NCBI RefSeq assembly: GCF_905475395.1
Contig: NC_058338.1
Span: forward strand, 40,025,935 to 40,089,934
Direction: 5' to 3'
Source of the DNA: Chrysoperla carnea
Lineage: Eukaryota; Arthropoda; Insecta; Neuroptera; Chrysopidae
DNA length: 64,000 nt
Part shown: positions 13,801 through 24,200 of the stretch, piece after piece
How positions within the stretch are numbered: position 1 is the stretch's first letter
How the letters are laid out: each line of letters begins with the position of its first letter
Position numbers and translations under genes: made by a program
The notes under the pieces: model-generated
The model's input: only the letters and a program-made list of their open reading frames with translations
Told to the model about the DNA's origin: nothing
The model's database searches: none

Positions 13801-16800
13801 AACGATTTATTTAATTTGAATTGACGAATAAATTCAAATTTGAGATAAACTTTAATCAAAATCTCTAGGTCAAGAAAGAAAATACAATATTAAAACACGA
13901 AACAATGCACTCAGTTTGTTCAATTAGTTATAAAATATAGTTTTTTGAACAAATACTATCAAGTCAAAATGAACAGAAAGTGGCAAAAATCAATGCAAAC
14001 TTGAATGATCTGATTTAAAGGATTTTCTGTAGGTGTAATGTTGTAATAACTTGCAATTTATACTAATTTGTATGCTTACATGTACACACATGAACGTACA
14101 AAAACAGGTTAAATTCTCCCACAAACCAACTGGATAGAGAAATATACCTATATTCGGCGTTTGCTACAGTCAGAACAGAGGTAGTTTTCGCAGTAGTTTC
14201 AGTTATGTATAAGAAATACTTCCGACAAATATTAATTAGTGGTAGAAAAATACCTATAGAAACCGTGCTTCGTAGTAATCAAGAAGCAAAAACTTATGGT
14301 CAGGATTAGCTGATATAAAAGAAATCAGCGCATATATTTAACATTTATTTTTTACATTAAAGAAAAGATAAATTTTCGTTATTTGAGATACTGAATGTCT
14401 GGGGAATGAGTCGTCGCGTCGTCTAATTAGCCTAATTCATCAGTTAACCACCACCAATTAATATATGTGTAACCGTAAGTGATTCGAACTAAAACATGGT
14501 TTAATTTTGAAGTACACTTTTCATAATCTGCAGAAAATTTCAAGTTTAGACCAAAATATCTGGAAAACTGTGGAGGCTTCTGTTCAATGAGACTTCTTTT
14601 CAAAAAACAACATACAAAATTTTCAACCCATTTAACCATGAACACTTTACCATAAAAAGTTCCCATGTGCACTTTAACTGCTCTTAATAGCTACTTTCTC
14701 CATAAATATTTTGGAAAAATTAATCTAGAACAAGAACTTTTTATAATTTTGAAAAGCTGCACTACAATAGATATTTTCAGTGATCAGATAGTATTTTTGC
14801 GGAAATAATCTTGATATATTCCCCTTAAAATGAACTTGAATCAAATGAAAATCATACCTGAGTGAATTAATTATAACACGACTTGGTTACACGATTATTA
14901 AAATTATAGACCAAAGTCACGGGTGTATTATTTATTACTAATTTTTCCCAAATGTTATGTAAAAATGGATATTAGTTACATGAGTACAAAAATACGAATG
15001 GTAAACTAAAATGAATTGAAATTACAATGATATTAAATAAAAAAATAAAACAGGTTTTAATAAAAGCACAGTTTAATTATAAAAAACATGGGATTCAAAA
15101 TTTTCTAGGATAAGTCGTCACTTTTTAAATTAAAGCAAGTTTTAAAATACAATCAATTATTAGACCGGGAGGCACTGATACAAATTTAAAGTGATTCGTT
15201 ACAAAGTATGTAAAAGCAGTACTTAGTAGGTTTATTTATAAAATTATTAAAAAAAATAAAATAAACACAAATCGCTATGGTCATCGGTTTCCTTTCAATA
15301 ATAATTTCGACCCATTAAGAGTAATCTTAACAAATGGCATTGCTTTAATCTAGATTCAATAATAAAAATAAATGAATTATGATCCGACTCTCACAGAAAA
15401 CTCTAGCTTGAAAAAGAGTCATTAACTGCAATATACAATAAGACCCACATAAAATTTTTAGAAATTTCATCAAACAACAGTTTTGGCCTACTCCAAAAAT
15501 TACTCACATGCTTCGAGACATAGCGATTTAGTTTAAGAAATAAGTATAAATAAATAATGAAAGTTATTAAAAAACGGCGTACAGATTTTAATCGTCATCG
15601 ACTTATAGCGAATTTTTCAAAGGCCAAAAAAATCCGCAAATCTGAACTACATAAACTGAATTTATTTTGTTTGCCTCTTAGTCGAAAATTATCCAAAGAA
15701 ATTTGAACAATTTGTATCGGCATACGAATAACAAGCATAATCCTTTTTCGGGCTAGAAGTTATCCTATTGAAGAAAAAAAAATATGGCTTTATTTTACTT
15801 CATCTAGACTGGGATCAGTAACATAGACCAAAATCGAAAGTGGTTTTGTAGCATGCTTGCGTTTTTTTATTAATGTAATATGCTGAATATATAAAATGAT
15901 AACGAACTCGATAATGCTAAGCAGCATACTGACTATAGAGCTTTTCATTTAAAAAATGATTCTTTTTTGTTTGAGACAGTGATTAATCAAGTAAAAACAT
16001 ATCATATATCTTCTATCCTTGTCAAAGAGCGCTGTTTGATAAAGGTGGTAAAATAGATTATATTTAGTTTAATAGTTTAATTTGTTAAGAAATCTAAAAG
16101 TGACGACTCCCTGTTAATTTGCCAATGGATTGAAAACAAGGGTCGTGGGAGTAATTTTTTGGAAAAAAGTATTATAAACAAAAAAGCAAAACCACATAAT
16201 TTTTTAAAAAAACATCAAAATATATATTCAGGAACTTAAAAATGATATTTACAAACTTAGCTAATTAGTAAAAAAAAATTTTGTGTGCAAAAAAAATTAA
16301 TTCCACCAGTGACCATTGTCATATAAATTATCATATACACTAAAATTACCTGTATTGCTATTCAAGCCAAGTTTGGCAAGTGCTTGTAAATTATTCAACG
16401 CATTATTTGCCGAACTGAGATCACCGGTAAACAAATCAGCTAAAGTGAATGAGGGCGTTGGACTTGGCGCAGCACTAGTTTCACGTTCCGCTAAACTTGC
16501 TAACTGCTGTAAATTATACTCTGCCATACTTGTAAATCCATATGGTGTTTGTGGTACAGGTGCCATTGGTGGACTATCTGGACTTAAAACAGGTTGTGCC
16601 AAAAAACCACCAGTGTGTATTTCACCATCAAAAGATGATTGCATCGATGTTGGCAATGATATTGGACTACTATTTGTTAATGAATTTGTACATCCATTTG
16701 TTAAATTAATATTCGCAGTTCCGTTCATGATAGGTAATAATGGCACATTAGATGGAGAATTTGAATCTTTTGAGCTTGCCGCATCAATTGGATTCATTTC

Positions 16801-19800
16801 TGTACGAAACTTTCCAAATATTTTTCTTAATGTATGCTTAAAGTTTGCGAAATCAGTCTCGAATTCAATTGAGTATGTTTGTTCGGGTTTTGATGTATTA
16901 TTTATTAAATTCATCAGTTGTGTTCCAACAATCTTCTTTAAACACATGATTTCAACAGTGTTACCTTTCTCGAGTAAACGACTGGTGAATTTGCAAGCAT
17001 CATCGACAAGACTAATATCTTTACCAACACGCTCTGTTAAATCCATTAATTTCAATTCCCTTTCATGATGGAGTTCGTTTAACTCATTCAGAGCATCATC
17101 TCGACACTTTTCTAGTACAGCTTTATAACTTTGATATGATTCATTGATTAAATCTTTGGCAGCGGAACGCTGATGTGCGAGCTCATTTAAACTAATATCT
17201 AATTCAGCGGAAGCGTTTGTTAGTACGCTAGCCTTGGCACGACCTTCAGCCAATAACGTTTCTAATTCTTGTTTTACACGTTGTTCAGCATCAATGACCG
17301 CTTCACATTGATGACCCATATGATCTAGTTTTGCACATTCGGCGCATATTGCAATTTGACAAGTTGCACAATAGAATAACAGAGATTCGCTGGGATGTAA
17401 GGTACATGGTATTGGTTTATGTATACAGATTTTTTCACCCTTTTGTTTAATTTCGTCTAAAGGAAGAACTCTATGACATTCAAAACAACGCATATACTGA
17501 TGAGCTGAATTACAGTTCGAACATAATAGATTGTGACATGTACAACATCGTGACACCGCAAGCTCTTTTGATGAACAACTAGTGCAGCTCAAATTTGGTA
17601 AACCAGTCACATCAATTATATTCGTTGAGATCAAATCCAATGGCAATGAAGCCACCTTACGACTGCCAACCTGTTTTAATGAACAAAAATATTCAAACTT
17701 ATTCATTCATTTATTTAAACTCATTCACTTTCAATGGACTCCACACTTATCTTTAGGAAATTGAATTATGGTCAAATCTACCCATACTGCAGAATTTTAA
17801 AATTTGACATCCTGATCAAAATTTTCAATGGTCACAATGCTCTAACTACAAACCATTTTGAGTTATGGACGTTAGAATGTCAATAGTCCCTGTATGAAGA
17901 TATTTATTAGTGTTTCAAAAGAATACAATGAATAATTTTTGTGCTTTGAGAATAATAATTTAATACAACACGCAAAGCTCTATACACAGGGATTATTGGC
18001 ATTCTAAGGACCATCAAAATGCATATTTAGATCATCGTGCCCAGCGAAATTTGATCTGGATTCCAAGAGCTTCAAAATCCTGCAATATAGGCAAGTTAGG
18101 CTAAGACCAAATTTTCATAAGTGCGGTCTTTATTGATTTTTCTTATCAGTATATTCAGTAAGTCGTTAGCCACCTTTAATTCTAGTTTTATTGGGTAACT
18201 TGGTTAAGTTAGGTACAGAATAATATACCAAACAAAAGTTTTTGGCTAGAACTTAACTTTCACCTGTTAGTGCAAGTTGTTTTATAAAATAAAAAAGAAA
18301 TTTATTTGTTTGAAATCCTTTTTACAAATTAATCCGACACAATTTAAATTTTAAATTGTAATTTTTTTTTCCTTTGAATTTTGAGCAATACACTGATTTT
18401 TGACTAAATATTTCGAAAGAAATTTGTTAATTTTTCAGTGAACACCAATTTTGCAATTTACGTTTGTAAATATAAAAATTGAAATCTAAAAAAAATTGCA
18501 AGGACAGAGAAGACAAATTTTTACATTTATTTTTTCCTGAAACTACTTGATTTATAAAAAACGGTTATTTTTATTGCGAAAAAATAGTTATTTAGTGATA
18601 ATTATTTAACAAGCTCACATCCTCCACCCATATCACATTTCGACCCGCTAAGCAATACCCCTCCCTTCTCTTGCTTATGTAACATATTTTATGAATAGAC
18701 CCTAAATTACAAACGATAGATTTAAGTATTAACACCGACAGTAAAAAATTAACGTATTGTGTATGAAATAATTTTCGTTTAAAATCTGTCGATTACTACA
18801 ATAATTTTTTCTAAATAATACGCTTTAAAAATAGTTTTATTCTTCTTTAAAAGACTTATCTAATCATACCAATTTTATGGACTACTAATGTAATCAAGGT
18901 TTATGAATTTGAATTCATTAACCGAGCTAACAAAGGAAAATTTTTTAAGGGTTCATTTTTATAGTTTGACAATGGAATCCATGACCTTCAGGATTTATAT
19001 ATTACAAACTCTGTACATATATAACAAATATTACAGATCTTTTTACTAAGTCCAAAATACAGTAGAGCTTTCAAACATTCAGTAGTTCGACACATCCATT
19101 AATCGATAATATGAATTAATCCCAGTAATTATAACATTTCAGTAATACGGCACACTTCTTGGTTTTTAATAAAGTCGGATTAATTAATTTAAGGAATCTT
19201 GAGCAACTGTTACATTCTTTAAGAAAAAAATGTCTATCACAAAAAACCCATTCAAGATTGCAATTTTACTTCTTACAGCAATTTAAATTAGCTGCTTTTG
19301 TCAAAACCTGATCCAAGAATTACACGCTTTATAGAATCTTTTTAATCACCATATTTTTCAAATTCATTCTTTTTATACAATTATTGTGAAAGAAATTGAA
19401 AATAAATGTCTTACCTTTGTCGCTTGATTGCAAATTGGACAGTTTAAAACAGCTTCTGGAGTACCAGGGTCCCCAGCTTCCCCAATGAGCTTTTTGTCAA
19501 GGCACGGCTCGCAAAAAACATGAAGGCAGGACAACACTCGGGGGTTGCATAGGGTATTTCTGCAAATCATATCAAAAAATTTCGAATCATTTATAATATC
19601 ATATGAATTAAAAATTAATTTCTGAACTTTGTGGTTTTATCACAGAATCCTGAAGGTATATCGCAACGATTACGATATGCAGGGTGGTAAATTTTGATAG
19701 TTAAATTATTAAAACTTCAATGTCTAATTTTCGTTTCTCGTTTTTTTCTTACTAAGAATAAAACCCAAAAATTCCCGATTTTTAATAATAGTTTCACCTT

Positions 19801-20633
19801 TAAGTGTCATTTCAGCCTTTAGCCCCGGGTTTTAGGAAAATACCAAATGCTAGTTCATTTTGTTAAAATATATCCTCTTTAGGAAAAACAATTAAAATTA
19901 AAAATTAAATTTTTAGTATTTATAATTTAGCTAAATGTTTTTAAGAAATTGAATAATGCAGCCCACAGAAATGCTCATCTTAATTTGAAATGCTTGTTGG
20001 TAATAGGAATTTCTTGGAGAAAGAAGGTAATCCAACCTAAACAAGGAATAGCAATCAATTGACAAAAACTGAACTAACTCGCAACTCAGATGAAATAATT
20101 TCTTATACATAAATATACAGCTTATAAAATAAAATTTCAAATTTTAATTTTCAAACTTCTAACCATACAAAAACTAACGACTTATTTTACACTTTTCCTC
20201 AATCACTTATAGAGTATAATATGAAATCGTTTAATCGTTTAACGCACAGGTAAAGCCACGTTCCTTAATAGATATTTTTGTTATACTAAATTGACAGCTT
20301 GATTTCTAATTTTTCGGTGAAACTGAATCTCTTTACATGAATGTCATGGTTTAAAAATAATTTGAATATTTTATTAAAAAATTTATTCAAACTTTAAAGA
20401 TAAAAATCTCAGGCCTTAATCTCCTAGTGAATTTTATGATCATATACCTTCATTTTCTGATCAGGAAAATTATACAATTAAACGTATACATACCCACATA
20501 TTCCACAACTATCTGGATCACCTAACAAACCATCTTCCAATGGATTATCAGCGCAATTCTTTAAACTCTCACCGAACATTTCCGTACCCAAGTTTAACTT
20601 ATGCAAATCTTCGTGTAATTCATTCGAGGCCAT
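10755..20633 (-). CDS. mei-P26: mei-P26: RING/B-box/coiled-coil/NHL (TRIM-NHL) protein, seven coding exons
   Basis: Joined minus-strand exons are 20494-20633, 19415-19559, 16350-17670, 12952-13325, 12535-12892, 11932-12164 and 10755-10859. All junctions are GT-AG, all phases agree, and the product is 891 residues. Domains in order: C3HC4 RING (C43, C46, C58, H60, C63, C66, C87, C90), B-box 1 (about 124-153), B-box 2 (C184, H187, C196, C199, C204, C207, H212, H215), coiled coil (about 225-330), a Ser/Asn/Pro-rich linker, and NHL repeats from about 618 to the end. The NHL part is much closer to Drosophila Mei-P26 than to Brat (shared blocks include [12 protein letters not shown] and [11 protein letters not shown]), and Drosophila Brat lacks a RING. 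In flies Mei-P26 represses translation through mRNA 3' UTRs in the germline, and its RING suggests ubiquitin-ligase activity. A wech/TRIM71-type paralog is the main alternative. The exon joins come from reading the sequence, not from transcripts. Confidence 0.9.
11360..11372 (+). repeat. Target-site duplication, left copy
   Basis: The 13-base AAACAGATAGGAC recurs exactly at 11671-11683, on the other side of the SINE. Confidence 0.87.
11373..11670 (+). mobile_element. tRNA-derived SINE (298 bp)
   Basis: The head (about 11375-11465) has RNA polymerase III promoter-like boxes: TGGCTGGGCGGTCTAAGG resembles box A with a D-arm, and GGATTCGAATCC is a near-perfect box B. A body of about 200 bases without homology to the head follows, ending in a short ATT-repeat tail. 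Exact 13-base duplications flank the unit, and the matching repeat near 61.2 kb has no insertion at the equivalent place. This is the expected structure for LINE-mobilised SINE insertion. It is non-coding, and the partner LINE is not in the window. Confidence 0.87.
11671..11683 (+). repeat. Target-site duplication, right copy
   Basis: Exact copy of the 13 bases at 11360-11372. It follows directly after the ATTATTATT tail of the SINE. Confidence 0.87.
11932..12164 (-). CDS. mei-P26: mei-P26 coding exon 6 (NHL blades)
   Basis: The acceptor is TTTCAG/GGTCAG and the donor GTTAAG/GTAAAG. The exon encodes residues 780-857, with blocks [31 protein letters not shown] and [12 protein letters not shown], which continue the Mei-P26-type NHL propeller. 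The next intron carries the repeat and the SINE insertion. Confidence 0.93.
12165..12534 (-). other. mei-P26: mei-P26 intron 5
   Basis: A 370-base GT-AG intron between NHL exons. Nothing else was recognised in it. Confidence 0.85.
12535..12892 (-). CDS. mei-P26: mei-P26 coding exon 5 (NHL blades)
   Basis: The acceptor CCGTTAG/ATT at 12892 joins VQ to [13 protein letters not shown]; the donor is CACG/GTAAAT at 12535. The 119 codons hold NHL blades with the blocks [26 protein letters not shown] and SPTVFVISE, which are nearly the same in Drosophila Mei-P26. The shorter open frame here that starts at an internal methionine misses the first part of the exon. Confidence 0.93.
12952..13325 (-). 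CDS. mei-P26: mei-P26 coding exon 4 (Gly-rich linker, first NHL repeat)
   Basis: The acceptor TGTAG/AT at 13325 completes a GAT codon with the trailing G of exon 3, which keeps the frame. The exon encodes residues 536-660: a Gly-rich stretch, a Ser/Thr/Pro linker, and the first NHL blade with [12 protein letters not shown] and ADTNNHRVQ. The donor is CAA/GTAAGG. The pyrimidine tract before the acceptor is weak, so this junction is the least certain in the gene. Confidence 0.83.
13326..16349 (-). other. mei-P26: mei-P26 intron 3
   Basis: A 3.0-kb AT-rich intron between the linker exons. It contains the in-frame tail 16297-16349, discussed as a possible alternative end. The 81-codon minus-strand frame at 14427-14672 has no recognisable homology. 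Nothing else was seen. Confidence 0.75.
16350..17670 (-). CDS. mei-P26: mei-P26 coding exon 3 (B-boxes, coiled coil, linker)
   Basis: The acceptor is AAAACAG/GTTGGC at 17670 and the donor ACAG/GTAATT at 16350. The exon encodes residues 96-535 plus one base: both B-boxes, the coiled coil, and a low-complexity linker rich in Ser, Asn, Pro and Thr. An ORF caller would start this frame at an ATG at 17706 and run to a stop at 16297, but the acceptor joins it in phase to the RING exon and the donor to the NHL exons. Reading through the donor adds 17 residues before a stop, a possible alternative end. Confidence 0.92.
17671..19414 (-). other. mei-P26: mei-P26 intron 2
   Basis: A 1.7-kb intron between the RING and B-box exons. 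An imperfect foldback repeat occupies about 17810-18070; the rest shows no gene. Confidence 0.8.
17810..18070. repeat. Imperfect inverted-repeat (MITE-like) element
   Basis: The left arm near 17858-17905 (CATTTTGA, then TTAGAATGTCAATAGTCCCT) is matched in reverse complement near 17985-18025 (TTAGAATGCCAATAATCCCT, CATTTTGATGG). Weaker pairing continues outward to GATCAAAATTT and GATCAAATTTC. Arms are about 90 bases with mismatches, around a centre of roughly 80 bases. It looks like an old foldback transposon. Confidence 0.65.
19415..19559 (-). CDS. mei-P26: mei-P26 coding exon 2 (RING finger)
   Basis: One base completes a split glycine codon; 48 codons then supply the rest of the RING: C58, H60, C63, C66, a 20-residue loop, C87 and C90. 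The acceptor is TTTGCAG and the donor AAG/GTAAGA. All eight zinc ligands are present, so the RING looks intact rather than degenerate. Confidence 0.92.
19560..20493 (-). other. mei-P26: mei-P26 intron 1 (between coding exons 1 and 2)
   Basis: A 0.93-kb GT-AG intron that splits the RING after its second cysteine. A 69-codon minus-strand frame at 19931-20140 has chance-like composition. Nothing else was recognised. Confidence 0.8.
20494..20633 (-). CDS. mei-P26: mei-P26 coding exon 1
   Basis: Starts at the ATG 20633-20631 ([14 protein letters not shown]) and encodes 46 residues plus two bases. It ends in the first RING cysteines (C43-G-I-C46) at a GTATGT donor. An in-frame TGA lies about 30 bases upstream of the ATG, with no other in-frame ATG between, which supports this start. 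The acidic leader before the RING has no other recognised motif. Confidence 0.87.
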
Positions 20634-21160
20634 TACAGCCCAAATATATTTGAAATAACAATATCAATAAACTAAGAAATATACTTTTTTTTTTAATACT
20701 AATTATTTGTAAAACAGTTTTTAAAAAGTAAATTTCCTCGTTTCCTTATTTTAGAACAAGTTAGAGGTAGGCCTATTCAATTGAAATGTTAGGTTTGCGG
20801 CACTTGATCTAAGTAAATATCTGCAAAGAATATAAGAAAAACGAACGGATATTTTTAAAATTCTTAAACACGTACTTTTAAAACAAATTAACATTATTTA
20901 AAAAACATTTTATCTTTGGTTAAAATTAGTTACACAAAATCACAGAAAAAATATTAAAAAAATTTTTTTTATACTTGCACAGGTATCATTACTGCTTGAG
21001 AATGATAAGTGATTTTAAGGTCGTTTGATTAAATATGAAATTATTAGGTAAATACAAGTGCAAGTATAAACATGTATTAATTTACATATAAATCAATGAA
21101 ATTCATAATTATAATGATTTATAAAAATTAAATATCTATCGAAAATCAAAAATAACTTAC

Positions 21161-21250
21161 CATAGACATTGTGAATCGTGTGCTTTGCAAATGGCGCGAG
21201 CAAAGACTGTATTACAACGCCATTGCGTGAAAAAAATCAAATATTTTGTA
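21161..21250 (-). other. mei-P26: Probable 5' UTR exon of mei-P26
   Basis: On the minus strand a strong donor, ATG/GTAAGT, ends a stretch richer in G and C than its surroundings (right boundary approximate). It contains two GCCAT/ATGGC cores like YY1/Pho sites and short upstream ATGs. If joined to the TTTCTTAG acceptor about 45 bases upstream of the main start, the last upstream ATG opens a 15-codon frame whose TAA overlaps the main ATG by one base. The donor is clear; the exon's use is inferred. Confidence 0.45.
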
Positions 21251-24200
21251 TATGTACATAAACCGCATATAACTGATATTTAAGAAAATCAATGTTTACT
21301 AAACACTGTATGAAAAATACTCTAACATAGTTGAATAATATTTAACTGAAAAATCCCCCAGTTCTTTTTCTAAACAATCTATTTTCCCGCAGTTCAAATA
21401 TATATGAGCAATTCTGCCATTATGAATTTCAAAGTTTTATAATTAAGTCATTTGAATATCGATTCAAAATTTTATAAAAATGTCCATGATGATATTGATA
21501 TTTTTTTTTAAATAGTTTATTAAAACACTTACCTTAATCTAATATTTTATTTAACATAAATATATGTGTTTTACACAATACATAAATAAATTATTCTTAA
21601 ATTCATGAGACAAAACAACCAAAAGTTGTTACGATAAACAAGAATATCATTTGTTTTAGTAGCTAAGTAATTTTAAAATAAAAAAATTTTAATATTTATT
21701 CTCTAATACCGCGATATTTCATTTTATTTAGTCAATTAATAAAATATTAATTTTTATATTTCAAATAAAAATTAATCGATAAATTTTAAATGTAAGCGCT
21801 TCCGTTATATTACGTATTATACTCCCCTCTTTGAAACATAAATGTAGAAATAAAGGCAATGAACCAACTCGAAATTTACGGAAAAAGTTTTGTTTGGAAC
21901 TTATAAAATTTATTTTAGTTAATAATTAATATGAAAGTATAAAGAATAAATAAAAGAAAATATATATGTTTTTATGATGTAGAATTACTACGTTCAGACA
22001 TCTATGTCATGACATAATGCTGTTTTCTAAAGAGATATCAGTTTTCAGCGTTTTGAGTTATAGTGTTAAAAAATTTTCTGATTCTTTGTAGTAAAAAAAC
22101 AAAACTTAATATGAGAACTCTATATTTAAATTTGTTGAAACGGCTCAAAAAATTGCATGTAATGAAAATTTAGGATTTAAGATTCTTTTTTAGATTTTCT
22201 TATTGCACTAATATCAGCAATTAGAGTACAAAATGCATGTTTTCCTCCTTTTTCTCTGTTTCTTCCAACATTTTTGACTCGATATATTTTATCCTGTCAG
22301 ATTTTCCGCAACCGAGTGAATTGAGGGTATTAATCATAGACATATAACATATAGATAGGGGATCCTATGTATTGAAATTGGTCTGAAATTTGAATGGAAT
22401 TAGAGATATATACTAGAGCCACAAAATGATTGCTAATGAACATATAGCACGCGTTAAATGGTTTTATTTAGTTTCCAGCCACTCACTCTGAGGCGCTGTT
22501 TTACGCCATAAAGATCCTCGCCTAGATCTATATGTTATGGTAATAATTCACTGCCTGTATTAAAAGCATTGACATTACATTATAACTATAAAGTCAATGA
22601 TTAAAAGCCAAGAAATTTAAAAAAAGATGTTACTGGTTGGTCGCTTTTTAGCCAAATTACATCTAATATATTAAATATACTATTAAATACCTATACTAAA
22701 TAAACTATTAAATACCTGTCAAGGATTAAAAAAACTTTCTTAGCATATTGTTATAATGAAACACTATCTTAAAATAATGCATTTTGTCTTTTATCCTAAT
22801 AGAACTTTCTAATCTTTTTAGTTTCTAACTTTGCTTTTTCAGAATTTAACCACAAAAGCAATAAAACACAGTTTTAGCTACGTTGTAAAAACAATCATGA
22901 TTTAATTTTCCTAACTACAATTACTTATTATTATTTAACTACAATTCTATTGATGTAAGAAAATTGGTTCCATAACTGCAAAAACAAAATGGTATTTCAG
23001 AAAAAAGCGCCAAATTTAAATATTTCAAACATACAGTTTTCGATAACTCTTACTTCATACAAATAAAAATTTTAAAACTGATTTTAATAAAATACAATTT
23101 CGGCTTTAGCAGGATGCCTGCCACCTGGAAGACGGAACGTATGGTACAGTATGGCATCGAAGTATTCGGAAACTCTTGTTGCTGCCACCGCTTATCCACT
23201 TAATTTAATATATACATTATGTATTTGGCAAAACCCAAATAAGCTCCAAGTTTGATACTTTTTTTTCTTGGCTTGGCCAAATTAATTTTGGAATAACTTA
23301 GTAAGGATATTTGTAATGTATAGATTAATCAAATTTACTGTAATTAATGGAAAAATCTAACGTTCTCTAAGTTTCTAATCTTTATTTCCAAACCGGAAAT
23401 TGATGTAGCCTGATAATGAAAAGATAATTTGAAGAAAAAAAATTCATCTATTACAAATTGAAGCATTGATTGAGGGAATATAAAGGTAGGGTTAATTAAA
23501 AAATCGACCAATTATTATAAAAATTGTATTTTTAATTTATATACATAGAATGTAGTAAATAATTTTTATTATAAAAATACCTAAATAGTATAAATAAAAA
23601 TTTAAGTTACTTATGTTTATTGAATGGCTTTAGAAAACTAATTGGAAGAAACTATTACTTTTTTTTATAAAATTTTACAAAAAAACAAAATGAGATTTTT
23701 CAAAGGGAAATATTACAATTATTACGCATTCTACAAAATAGTAGTACTTAGTTATTCTCTCACTACAGCCTATGTAAATTTTTTCAGTATTTTCAATATG
23801 ATTAAACCTATTTTGAATAATACTTTATTTTTAAATTTTTCGCTAATATTTTTATAATTAGGTAATATGCTTTTTTTATTTTGTAATTCTTATTTTAATA
23901 CAAAAAATTATATAACTGAATTCTACAACTACTTACGATCAGTGCCCTGATATATGAGAAAGCTATACAGACTAGACGAAATAGAAAACAACAGTCATCG
24001 GCAAAAATTTGTAAATTTTTTGTACTATATTCGTTTAGTCTATATTGTTCCCATTTTACCACTAATGTAGAAGGGAAAATGAAATAAAAGTAAATATTTA
24101 GAATTTTCTGAAAAGTTTATTTATCCCTATGAGATACAAAACAAACATTGCTTTTTTCTATGAATTTTTCCCTAAATAACACAGAGCAAACTGTCATTAG

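Noticed and set aside
16316-17068. 250-codon plus-strand open frame
   Set aside because: It is the antisense shadow of mei-P26 exon 3, which has clear B-box and coiled-coil homology on the minus strand.
10755-20633. Naming the TRIM-NHL gene brat
   Set aside because: Drosophila Brat has no RING and its NHL blades differ in the diagnostic blocks; the sequence follows Mei-P26.
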